Shown here: positions 44,339 through 55,500 of the stretch, piece by piece
Layout of the letters: each line of letters opens with the position of its first letter
How positions within the stretch are numbered: the stretch's first letter is position 1
Assembly: GCF_020382885.2 (NCBI RefSeq)
Contig: NC_058499.1
Coordinates: 377,001 to 441,000 of the forward strand
Source of the DNA: Scatophagus argus
Lineage: Eukaryota > Chordata > Actinopteri > Scatophagidae
DNA: 64,000 nucleotides
Reading direction: 5' to 3'
The notes under the pieces: generated by a model
What the model saw: the letters and a program-made list of their open reading frames with translations, nothing else
Told to the model about the DNA's origin: nothing
Databases searched by the model: none
Program-made: the position numbers and the translations under genes

Positions 44339-46863
44339 ATGGAGACGAACGCGGCTGTTGCACTGAATGCGGTTCCTCCGGACGGACACGTTATTGCCAG
44401 CGACAAGTGGAGAAACTCGTCACTTATTCAAAGTTTGAAGGGTAAAAAAGTATTTTATTGAAACAGTTAAATAAAAGCATTTCACCTTGTAACATTAGCT
44501 AGCCTATGCTCCGTTTCTAGTACACGGAGAAAACAAAGTGTACCAGACTCCATCAAAATATCGATATGTAAGTTTGTTTCCCTTAAGAATAAATAAATAA
44601 GCTTTAAGAACATGCACCATCTGTCCAGAACAGCCCAGTCTGTGATTCGGCTCAGGTGTCGGCAAATGAAATTTGTCTTTTAAAAAGTAAAGTAACAAGT
44701 TTCACCTCAGGCTGCTAACCAGTGTTTCAGTTACTGTTTGATAAAAGAAGGATTTGATCAAAGCCGATATGAAGGTGTCCATTAAAGTGTCTGAAGTTAG
44801 TGCTCACAATTACAAGATACGAGGTACGAGATAGGTTTATTTGTCACACACACAATCGTACACGGTGCAATGTGCAGTGAAATTCTCTATGTCCCTGCTA
44901 CCAACTCAAAAATGCCTGAAATTCACTCCTCTGGTGTAAACATTTTCTCTTCTTTCGTATCAAAGTACATATATTTGTGTTTTGGACTGTTAAAAAGAGT
45001 AGTTTTAAATGTGTCAGCTTGTGATAAAGTAATTGTGCTTTTTCTAGGGTCAGACAGTTGAGATAAAGACAGGAACTGTTTTAGTGTGCCAGCTCCCGAA
45101 TGCACCCTGTCTCTCAGCATGTGTACCTGTGCTGCAGGTGGAGGTGTGAAAATCCTCTTTGAGAGTGCGCTTGGCGTGGCAGATTTCCACCTGCCCAACA
45201 AAAGCTGCGTCCTCTATGTGTCCGAGTGCGATATCATAGCAGGAAGTGCCTACAAGAGGAAACTGGTTCGCTACCGGAATGTGAGTAAAGTGAGCGTCCC
45301 TGAACGCCTCTCCGCTGTTGAGCCTGATGTGAGCCGTGTCCGTCCTGTTTTGCAGAGTGGCAGCAGCTTCCAGGAGCTGGTGCTGGTGGAGACGACTCGA
45401 CTCAGTGAGCAGTACTTCTCTGCTGTGCAGCGGTTTGTGGTGTTCGACCTGGGCCTGACTCTGCTGCCGGTCAGCGGGCAGACCGACGCCTCTCAGCTCA
45501 TCACTCAGATTGTGAGTACTGAGGGTCGGGGTCAGATATGTGCGGTTTTTCGGTCGCAGCTTTTCCCCGTTAAGCTGATAATTGAATTTTCAGAACATCA
45601 GTGAGTCTTTATATCATCAGTCGCTGTCTGCCCAGCATGTGTCTCAGAGCAGGGACGTCTTCATTGCACCTTTTATACTTGCCTGTGTCAGGTTACCCTG
45701 TGGTGATTTATGCTGTCTTTTCAACCAGCGGCTCAGAGGTCGACTGATGGATTTTCAGAGGCAACAGCGATGGTTTGTAGCAGGAAAAAGCTAATTGCTT
45801 GAAATCACTCAGTATCAACCTCGCAAAAAATTAGTGAACATCTGAGTCACAGTTATTAATGAACAAACTCAGAACTGATCAAACTGACTTTAAAAACTCA
45901 ATTTTTATTTTGGGGATGTTTTACCTCAGAGTGAGTAGTTCCTGGTGGAGGCTGCTATCAGAGCCGATTAACAGGTCCACCCGTGTGGCTCTGATTGGCC
46001 CTCTTTTGGGAAGTCCAGCCCTGTTCGGTTCCTTTACGATGTCGTTCAGATCGGTATGTTGTGGGACACCAGCTGGGGAGGAGCAGGCAGAAGTTTTACC
46101 TTCACTCTGTCAGCCTTTTTGCAACGGTTTAGGCCCATGTTCTCCCTAGAGTAGAGCAGTAATATGTTATACAATGCAGGTCCTGTTATCCCAGTATCAT
46201 TTTCAGTTCTGTCCTCAGTTGTCAGAAGATAAAATGGATCCTGATGTTTCCAGAGTTTAAAATCGAGTCTCACTGTAAAGTATTCTGTTATTGATCATTT
46301 TGAATGTAAGCCTTCAAATTGATGCATCTGCTACTCAAACCTTAGTTTGACCTTAATGTGTTAAATACGGAGCCTTTTTACACCCTCTGTTAGCCCGTCA
46401 CATGCAGGTCCAGGATCAGTGGAAGCAGGCTGCTCTGTGAGAAAAGGCCCAGTTTGTCTGAAGTCAGGTGAACCCGGCATTAGCGCTCAGCTCATAGCCG
46501 TCAACACATTCTGGTTGCTGTTGCTGCTGAGGTAACGCAGCCTGCAGGTTGACAGTGAACCCCTCGTAACACTTTATGTCTGATCTTCCATCCTGCTGTG
46601 AATGTTTCCAGGTTCACGGGGACGGCAGGGAGAACCCCTTCAGGAGGAGGAGTTCCTTAAGGCTCTTGGACCCTCTGGTCCTGGCTCTGGTCCAGCAGGT
46701 CCCAGGGGTCGGCAGGGTCAAAGCTCTGGCCCTGCTGCAGCACTTCTCCAGCATCCAGCAGCTCTGCAATGCAACCCCCGCCGAGCTGGAGTCCATCGTG
46801 GGATCAGCTGCAGCTCAGCAAATCCACAGCTTCTTCCACAAAGCCACTGCAGCTGCTACCTGA
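44339..46863 (+). CDS. faap24: Fanconi anaemia core complex-associated protein 24, 4 coding exons
   Basis: FAAP24 partners FANCM, anchoring the Fanconi anaemia core complex on single-stranded and splayed DNA and aiding ATR checkpoint signalling. Exons 44339-44441, 45138-45280, 45356-45511 and 46612-46863 encode 217 residues (human 215), all in phase with GT-AG junctions. Residues 1-134 form the XPF/ERCC4-like pseudonuclease fold: GHVIASDKWRNSSL, VKILFESALGVADFHL, CVLYVSECDIIAGSAYKRKL, VETTRLSEQYFSAVQRFVVF. The ERKxxxD catalytic motif is absent, as in human. Residues 150-212 are the tandem helix-hairpin-helix, with VQQVPGVGRVKALALLQHF and LESIVGSAAAQQIHSFF. It is transcribed away from TDRD12. 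No alternative start is needed, since METNAAVALN leads directly into conserved sequence. Confidence 0.96.
44822..44905 (-). repeat. Retroelement tail in FAAP24 intron 1
   Basis: GGTTTATTTGTCACACACAC followed by AATGTGCAGTGAAATTC is the reverse complement of a common teleost SINE/LINE 3' terminus, related to the tails at 18425 and 25360. Confidence 0.55.
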
Positions 46864-47080
46864 AGGCTGCCCTCCGGCTCCGGTTCAGCTCGGTCGCACG
46901 CTGACTGCTAAGACGTCAGACTCTGCAGTGTTTTGATGAGTGTACTGACTTAAAGAATGTGCATTTGTTTACTACTGACTGTGTGAGCAGACAGGTTTAA
47001 GAGACATCAGTCTGAGCCAATCAACAGAGAGCTCAGACAGTGGCTTTGGTTTGGTGATTGGTTTTATTTTTGCACTGCAC

Positions 47081-47086
47081 AATAAA
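47081..47086 (+). terminator. FAAP24 poly(A) signal
   Basis: AATAAA lies 218 bases after the FAAP24 stop. It is the first canonical hexamer downstream. Confidence 0.7.
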
Positions 47087-47571
47087 GAAAAATCAGACAT
47101 TTGTAGCATCAGTTCTTCGGCTTTAATTCTCCTGTCTGTTCTCCAGAGTGTTGAGCACCATTTCTCTACCTGAATGATTGCCCTCAGATTTCAGCAGGCG
47201 GAGAAAACTTCTGACTGGACCACAGAAGCAGACTGATGTGTTTCTCTGTCGCCCTCACCAGCCAAATTTTAAGTGGAGTTTAAGTAAACCTTCAAAATAC
47301 ACACAGAGCTGCTCAGTGACAGCAGACGAAGTGCTGCTCCTGTAACCTGCCTCAGCACCAGGCTGTGGAGTTTATGTTAAAGGGAAACTTTGGTAACTTT
47401 CAGCCTGCACACTTTGTCTGTGTGTGAGCGACTAATGGGACAACAGTCTTTGAAACTGGTCCAGTAGGGAAAGCAGAGCACTGCAGCCAGCTGCCGTCTG
47501 ACATCATCTCAGGGAGGATCTCTACACAGAGAGACTTTTAAAGAGGAAAAAAGACCTGGCCTAGAGTTTGA

Positions 47572-47660
47572 AGAAGCGGCTTGTGACTGGAGGGTCGCCT
47601 GTTCGATTCACTCCCTGGAGGGAAAAAAAAATTACCCAGCTGATGTGCCCTTGAGCAAGG
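47572..47660 (+). mobile_element. Truncated tRNA-derived SINE
   Basis: GAAGCGGCTTGTGACTGGAG followed by GGTCGCCTGTTCGATTCAC is the tRNA-like head of the SINE also seen at 25360-25622. The copy continues to GCCCTTGAGCAAGG and is then lost. Confidence 0.6.
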
Positions 47661-47734
47661 TACAGTGGCAGCCTCGTACCTCGTAATAAAACCTTCCTGA
47701 AGAGAAACTTTGCTTTGCTAAGACACAACTACAA

Positions 47735-47870
47735 TCAGCTATCGGGCTCCCTTACTGTGGAGCCAGTTGCTAATGTGGGTTCGAAAGGCGAACGCCACCT
47801 CCACCGTTAAGACCAGACTTAAAACCTTCCTGTTTAGTAAAGCGTACAGTTAGCCTCAAACAAAGTGTGT
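47735..47870 (+). repeat. Possible LINE 3'-end fragment
   Basis: The plus strand encodes VKTRLKTFLFSKAYS (around 47804-47850), which resembles the terminal motif of reverse transcriptases of teleost non-LTR elements. No reverse transcriptase core is present. The family is not determined. Confidence 0.35.
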
Positions 47871-47924
47871 AGGGCTGATAGCCATAGTTACAGTCACTTC
47901 TTGACAGACAGCCACAGGTAGAAC

Positions 47925-48287
47925 AGGTGTGACTAACTGTTCAGGCCCTTCAGTTTGGTTCCAGTGCAGACGTCACAGGGAACTTCTACTGGTGTGGAAG
48001 CTTTGAGCTGCTGCTGCTTGGCTTCCTGTTGAGCTGACTGTCTGAACTGAGCAGCCACCTCAGAGATGAAAACCTCTTTACAGTTGGGACACTGACTTCG
48101 GACATAAATTTTCCAGTATTCAGAGATGCAGGTTTTACAGAAGTTGTTTCCGCATGGTGTGGTGACTGGATCAGTGAACACATCTGGACAGATGGAGTAC
48201 AGAATTTCCCTTCAGGGATAAATAAAGGAATTCTGATTCTGATTCAGAAACTGATCTTCAGTCAGCAGACAGCTGGCAGCAGACATG
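47925..48287 (-). pseudogene. Broken TRIM-type RING exon
   Basis: On the minus strand an ATG at about 48285 opens MSAASCLLTEDQFL, typical of teleost TRIM (bloodthirsty/finTRIM-like) E3 ligase first exons. It is then cut by about 45 bases of retroelement tail (AATCAGAATCAG to GGGAAATTCTG) containing a stop. The RING resumes as YSICPDVFTDPVTTPCGNNF, followed by CKTCISEYWK and CPNCKEVF. The first zinc-ligand cysteine is replaced by tyrosine. About eight residues before FISEVAAQFRQSAQQ are missing, and the frame stops at GTKLKGLNS where the first B-box zinc motif begins. B-box, coiled coil and SPRY exons were not found nearby. It is an isolated dead fragment, probably from a duplicated TRIM locus. 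Confidence 0.75.
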
Positions 48288-49509
48288 TCTTCACTCTGAG
48301 GACAAAAAGTGTGAAATAACAAACAATAAGTACGCATCTTTTGATGATCAAACAATGATTAGTGGAATATAAGGGGAGCCGTCCTGTGTTCTGTTGTTTC
48401 AGTTCCGCCAGCTGAGGCCCAGTGTGAAGCAGCACGGTGCGTTCAGGTGTCTTGGCCTCCAGAGGATCTCAGGCCAATCAGCTGTGCTGTCTCATGAAGG
48501 CGGTCAGCAGTAACACTGTGTGTAAATGGGCTGCAGTTACTGTACAATGTTCGTTTTATGCCTTTATTGGCACTAAAAGAAACAGACACGGTGGTCATTC
48601 AAAAGCATCTGAGCTAACTGTTCGTCTGGTGTTTTCTCTTAGTTGTGGTAAATGATAATAACAGATTTTTAACTACAGGAACAAAACATCTCTGAAAAAG
48701 TCATTAAATTAGCTTAAGCTAAAGTTAACTGACTGACTGTATTGTGTCCTCTTTAACTGACCGGAGATCAGCGTCTGTAGTTTGCTTTACAGTATTGTGA
48801 TATGGTAAAACAGACGTAAGGTTAGATGATTTTGGCGCGGTTTGTATCTGTGCTGTCGGTTGGATTCAGCTTTTCTTCAGAAACAAACAGACTTCAGCCC
48901 TTCACCCTCACCTGCGAACAGGTGAAGCTGCTCCGCCTCTCAGCGTGAGCCAAGTTTCATTGCTCTGACCAGGAGAAAATCAATACGGGAGGGCACAGCA
49001 GTGCTGTTAAAATCACACAGTGCAACACCTGAAGCGGGCGGCACCGAGAAAATCCCGACAGTGTAAAAAACCGAAGAAAGACAGAAAACTGAAATGATTT
49101 TAACGTCTGTGTTTTACTTTCGAGGAGTGAGATGAGCTCGGAGTCGCTCTGAAGTCTGGACCTCATTTTACATCCGTTCATTTGATTTTAGAGCAGAACA
49201 CAACAGCAGAATGAGTGCTTTTCTTAAATACTACACTTGATATAAATAGTATTATACTGTATTGTTTAGGATGTGATGAGTTCCACCACGACTCATCAGC
49301 TAGACGATTCCTCCCGGAGTCCCTGAACGCACCATGGTGAGTCCCGGGTGTTTAACATTCTGCCCTGGACAGCCGCAGGTTGTTGCGCAAGCGCAGCCCA
49401 TTCAGTCTGCATGAATACGGAGTGAGAGGACAGGAGCTCTGGGAGCACTGGGAGCACTGGGACTGGGAGGACACAGTGGACTGGACAGACCGGACCCGGG
49501 CAGGCGGAC
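48288..49509. other. Upstream region of SLC7A10
   Basis: No exon is recognised. The last 130 bases before the start codon are GC-rich, with tandem GGGAGCACTG units near 49440, and are the likely SLC7A10 5' untranslated region and core promoter. No TATA box is seen in a convincing position. Confidence 0.4.
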
Positions 49510-52500
49510 ATGGATGGACAGAACGTCAGCAGCGGCACCGTGACGGACGGCAGGAAGAAGAAGAAGAAAATCCCCGACAGGGTGACTCTGAAGAAGGAGA
49601 TCGGGCTGCTGAGCGCCTGCACCATCATCATAGGTGAGGCAGGAAAACACGGGCTCAGCTCCCCATTTCAGCTTTAACACAGGCGCGTTTGTTCGCGTCA
49701 GAATCAAACTCCTAGACCGATCCGGAACATGTCGGGGCTCTGGTCTTCAGAAAACAGCGTCAGACTCCGTGTTCGTGTGCCTGTGTGCTCACTGCACGCT
49801 GAAACTTGGTGCCTGTGTGGCTGAAACAGGCTGGAGGTCAGGCAGAAGATCTCTGACTGCTGGAGCACAAGAAAGATGGATGGATGGATGGGTGATTGGG
49901 TGGATGGATGGATGGTTGATAGATGGATGGGTGATAGAAGGATGGACGGTTAATGGATGGATGGTTGGTTGATGGATGGGTGGATGGACGGTTAATTGGT
50001 GGATGGGTGATTGGGTGGATGGATGGATGGTTGATGGATGGATGGACGGTTGATGGATGGGTGGGTGGACGGTTGATGGATGGACAGGTGATTGGGTGGA
50101 TGGATGGATGGTGGATGGATGGATGGGTGATAGAAGGATGGACGGTTAATGGATGGATGGTTGGTTGATGGATGGGTGGATGGTTGATGGATGGATGGAT
50201 GGTGGATGGATGGATGGACGGTTGATGGATGGATGGACGGTTAATGGATGGACAGGTGATTGGGTGGATGGATGGACGGTTGATGGATGGATGGGCAGTT
50301 GATGGATGAGCGGTTGATGGATGGGTGGGTGGAGGGTTGATGGATGGACAGGTGATTGGGTGGATGGATGGATGGTGGATGGATGGATGGGCGGTTGATG
50401 GATGGATGGACGGTTAATGGATGGACAGGTGATTGGGTGGATGGATGGACGGTTGATGGATCGACAGGTGATTGGGAGGATGGATGGACGGTTGATGGAT
50501 GGATGGACGGTTAATGGATGGATGGGCGGTTGATGGATGGATGGATGGTGGATGGATGGATGGACGGTTGATGGATGGATGGACGGTTAATGGATGGACA
50601 GGTGATTGGGTGGATGGATGGACGGTTGATGGATGGATGGGCAGTTGATGGATGAGCGGTTGATGGATGGGTGGGTGGAGGGTTGATGGATGGACAGGTG
50701 ATTGGGTGGATGGATGGATGGTGGATGGATGGATGGGCGGTTGATGGATGGATGGACGGTTAATGGATGGACAGGTGATTGGGTGGATGGATGGACGGTT
50801 GATGGATCGACAGGTGATTGGGAGGATGGATGGACGGTTGATGGATGGATGGACGGTTAATGGATGGATGGGCGGTTGATGGATGGACGGTTGATGGATG
50901 GATGGACGGTTGATGGATGGATGGACGGTTGATGGATGGACAGGTGATTGGGTGGATGGATGGACGGTTAATGGATGGATGGGCGGTTAATGGATGGATG
51001 AGCGGTTAATGGATGGATGGACGGTTGATGGATGGACAGGTGATTGGGTGGATGGATGGATGGTGGATGGATGGATGGACGGTTGATGGATGGATGGACG
51101 GTTAATGGATGGACAGGTGATTGGGTGGATGGATGGACGGTTGATGGATGGACAGGTGATTGGGTGGATGGATGGGCGGTTGATGGATGGATGAGCGGTT
51201 GATGGATGGATGAGCGGTTGATGGATGGACGGTTGATGGATGGATGGACGGTTAATGGATGGATGGGCGGTTGATGGATGGACGGTTGATGGATGGATGG
51301 ACGGTTGATGGATGGATGGACGGTTGATGGATGGACAGGTGATTGGGTGGATGGATGGACGGTTAATGGATGGATGGGCGGTTAATGGATGGATGAGCGG
51401 TTAATGGATGGATGGACGGTTGATGGATGGACAGGTGATTGGGTGGATGGATGGACGGTTGATGGATGGATGGACGGTTAATGGATGGACAGGTGATTGG
51501 GTGGATGGATGGACGGTTGATGGATGGACAGGTGATTGGGTGGATGGATGGGCGGTTAATGGATGGATGGGCGGTTGATGGATGGATGAGCGGTTGATGG
51601 ATGGACGGTCAGCACCTGTGTGGATCCCCTGACTGCAGCCCCAAACTTCTGCTTAGTAAAACTGTAAGGAAGCGCGATGTGGACCTGCTCAGCCCGACTG
51701 CCTCGTTCTGCTGCACGCTGAATTGATGTGATGCCAAGCTCAAACACACACTTTCTGCTCTGAATTTGTGCCTGTTTGTCTTAAGAAACACATAAAATCC
51801 CACGTTAACTTCAGATGCGTATTGTATAAATAGTATAAATTCAGCTGCTGAGACATGTGAGACATGTTGTAGTTGAATTAGTTCATAGTTTTCTTTTTAT
51901 TGCAGGCGGTCGGTCTGAGCAGGTCCACACCACGCTGATCTGTGGAGGTGGTGCAGACTGCACTTCCTAACAGGAGAAGCTGCTTGTCTGTGCTGTGTGA
52001 AGTGTTTGCTTTACTACTGAGTCTCTGGTGGAAAATGTCTGCCAAAGCAACTAAACTCCTTCAGAAAATTTCACAACATTCAGAACACAAAATCCTCACT
52101 TTTAGGCTTTTTACAGTTTTAGTAAACAAAAGTTTGGAGCTGCAGTCAGAGGACCCACACAGCTGCTGATGCACCCAATCACCCATCCATCCATCAACCG
52201 TCCATCCATCGACCATCCATCCACCCACCCTTCGACTGTCCATCCATCCATCTATCCATCCGTCGACTGTCCATCCATCCACCGACCGTCCATCCATCCA
52301 CCCACCCATCGACTGTCCATCCATCCATCTAACCATCCACCGACCGTCCATCCACCCAGTTACCCAATCAACCATCGATCAACCGTCCATCCACCCATCC
52401 ATCTGAACTGGGGAGAAGGTGTTCCAGAGCACTCAGAGCCCATAGTGGGAGCTGACACTGGGTCTCAGGGCTCCAAAGTCCAGCCAGCTTTAAGACCTTC

Positions 52501-55500
52501 TTACCTGAACTCGTTCTCTTGATGAAACAAGATCATTGCACGGTTCGTTTCATTTCACAGCTGCTCTGGAGCTGCTGACAGGAGGCCTGAATTCATTATT
52601 TAATACTGCAAATGATTTATGAGCTAAACGTTTGAGGGAACACTGAAATGACGACGCTCTCCTGCTCTCTCTGACTGTATCCATAACAAAAGTTCATATA
52701 TGTGTAACAACACATCACCGGAAGGAACAAAGTCTGTCGTGGTCCTGTTGCTCCTCAGACCTACATTTAACGCAGACTCTTACCTAGAATCCTGGGCGTG
52801 ATGCTTCTGCTGGCTCCTGGTTCCTGGCTTCAGAGAAGAACCACTTCAGGTTGAAGTGAAGATGGAGGAGTGAGGGCAAAACAAATGAGAGACTTGTGGT
52901 GCGTCTTGAAGTTGTCCTCGTACTGAGCCAGCTGACCTCCTGTCAGCTAACCACACATGAGTGGTGTGAAATAACTGAGTGATTAAATTGTGAACTCACT
53001 GTGAACTGTGGCAACACAAGGCTTCATGTGTGTGCTGTGGACGAATGGAAACTGTGTTGTTTCCTGTGTGATCATGCACTCGCCTCCTCGTTCTCACACT
53101 GCGTCCTACCTTGTGCTGATGGTCAGTCCATTAGCTCGCTGCCATCAGTGTTTGTGTGTGTGTGCGTGTGTGTAAGAGAGAGAGAGAGAGAGAGAGAGAG
53201 TTTGATGTATAAAAGCTGCTTAGACATCAGTCCATTCCAGATGTTTTGTGTTCCCTACTCTCAGAGCTGGAAGCTGCAGATGGGTGCAGGTCCTCCTGAA
53301 CCGTTGAGCTGTGGTTCTCCTGAGCTCTGACCTGCGACCTCTTTGGTTCTCGGTGCAGTCTGTTGGCTAACTGAAGGTTACTGCAGAAGGTGGACTTTGG
53401 TGGTCCAGAACAAGAGAAAGGTGGTGTGTGCAGAATGCTGGAGCACCGTTGCATTCAGACAGCTGAGCCAACGAGAAGCTCTGAACCAGGCTCAGCATCT
53501 CAACTGGAACTGAAGCCAGCTGTTTGCCAGTGTCTTCTCTCTTTCCTGACGCTGTCAGGGAGCTGCAGGGGCAAATGGATGCAGAAGGTGCTTCGGTCGC
53601 TTGCCTCCTCTGCAGCCTGGAGAGGATAATCCATGTCTGCTTATGTAACGGCTGTCTGTGCCACTTGGCTGCCTTCTGCCGTGCTACTGGTAGAGCTGTA
53701 GTCTGAATGTGTCCGATCTGCTGGTACTCGACACTGCATACTGAGGCTGTGGGCCTGAGTGATGGCCTTTACCTCCTTCTCTGACTCACTGTGTTATGGA
53801 GCTCTTTGTGTCTGAATGGCCTCTGTATAAACTGAGGGAACAGTTTGAACTGTGGGTGCTGGAGTCGCCGCAGCAGCAGGAATGTTGGAGATGTTCAGGC
53901 TGATGATGTGAAAGCACGTGTGTGTCAACATGTTTCCCAAGTGTGTGAAACTTCACATCATAGGCTTGTGGTCCTTTTTTCTGTTTTCCATTACATTTTG
54001 TCTAGCTGATATTTACAAACGGAAGTCATCAAAGTCTTTGTTTTACAAATCACAAGTCCAAGCTTAGAACTCTGACAAGTCATCATGCGGACAAATTCAG
54101 TACCGAAGAGAGTGACAGTTAACAGTTATTCAGTGTAAATAAGATGTGTCATTTCTGAGCTTCCTGCTGGTTTTTTGTAGGCAGCCGAGTCCTCACAGCT
54201 TCTTCCTCATCTCATCAGGGAACATCATTGGCTCTGGGATCTTCATCTCTCCAAAGGGGGTCCTGGAGCACTCGGGCTCAGTGGGTTTGGCGCTTGTGGT
54301 TTGGCTACTGGGAGGCTGCATTGCTGCCTTGGGCTCCCTCTGCTACGCTGAGCTGGGCGTCACCATCCCCAAGTCTGGAGGGGACTACTCGTACGTCACA
54401 GAGATATTCGGCGGTCTGATGGGGTGAGCTTCTGTCGAACTCTTTGTTCTGTCACACTGATCCGTGGTTGGGTCAGTAAACCTGACTTTGCACTTGTGGC
54501 CCAATCAGGAGCAGAATTCAGCTGTCAATCGTGGTGTTTCAGCCCCTTTTCATAGCCTCAAGTAACGAATTAAAACCAAACTGATCAGAAAAATTAACAT
54601 CAGCGTGATAAGGACGTTCTGATGTTAATATGAAGTCTGATTTGTTAAAAGTTTGCTTAAAACTACAGCACCACATTACAAACACAAACATGTTTGCTGT
54701 CATGCGTAATGTAATGGGCTGAATGTTAGCATGGCAACATTACAGCTTTTCACATTAACATGGAAAGCTTGTGCGTGGTAGACCTGGGATGGTTCAGGTT
54801 CTTCATCTCACAGAAAAAGCGTCTTAGGGCACCAAGTCACAGGCCTGAATCAGTCTTGTAAATCACTTTACATCTACTTTCACTTCCAGTGGCAATAAAA
54901 TGAACGAGTGAACCTCTCTGTTACTGAACCTGTCTGTCTTTCCCAGGTTTCTCCTGCTGTGGAGCGCCGTCCTCATCATGTACCCGACCACGCTGGCTGT
55001 CATTGCCCTTACCTTCTCCAGCTACGTCCTGCAGCCCGTCTTCCCAAACTGTGTTCCTCCATACATGGCCACACGGATGCTGTCCACCACATGTCTCTGT
55101 AAGTAACTTTACAACCTGCGATCTCTGATGTTCATATGTTTAGCATCGTCCTGTGGGACAGGACAGTTAATGACGCCCCGTCAGGGGAGGCCCCGTCAAA
55201 GTACACAAAACTTCTTCTCTACCTCTGACCGACCTTGGAGGGATGATGTGCAGTTCACTGTATGTTGCTGCACAGCTGCATCATCCACGAAGGATGACTT
55301 GTTGTCGTGTGGTTTCTCTGTTGCTGCTGGTGGATCCTCATCAGCAAACTACAGGTTGTTCCTTTGCGCCAGAGGGGAAGTGGTTGCATGTAAACTCTGT
55401 ATTATGTAACTCGTGGCTGGAGGCTTTTTAAAACCTTTTTTATGGCTGTAGTAAATAATGCACAGCATCCTTTTAGGTGAGGAGAGCAGGATAAGAAGAA

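Larger units (their letters stand above)
46864..47932. other. FAAP24 3' region; retroelement fragments only
   Basis: Contains the FAAP24 3' untranslated region, then the truncated SINE and the LINE-like fragment. No exon is seen. Confidence 0.45.

Noticed and set aside
49875-52406. Regularly spaced repeats resembling a CRISPR array, and long open frames rich in MDGW or HPS
   Set aside because: The array is a vertebrate GGAT-type minisatellite within an intron, without unique spacers; the open frames are by-products of the repeat.
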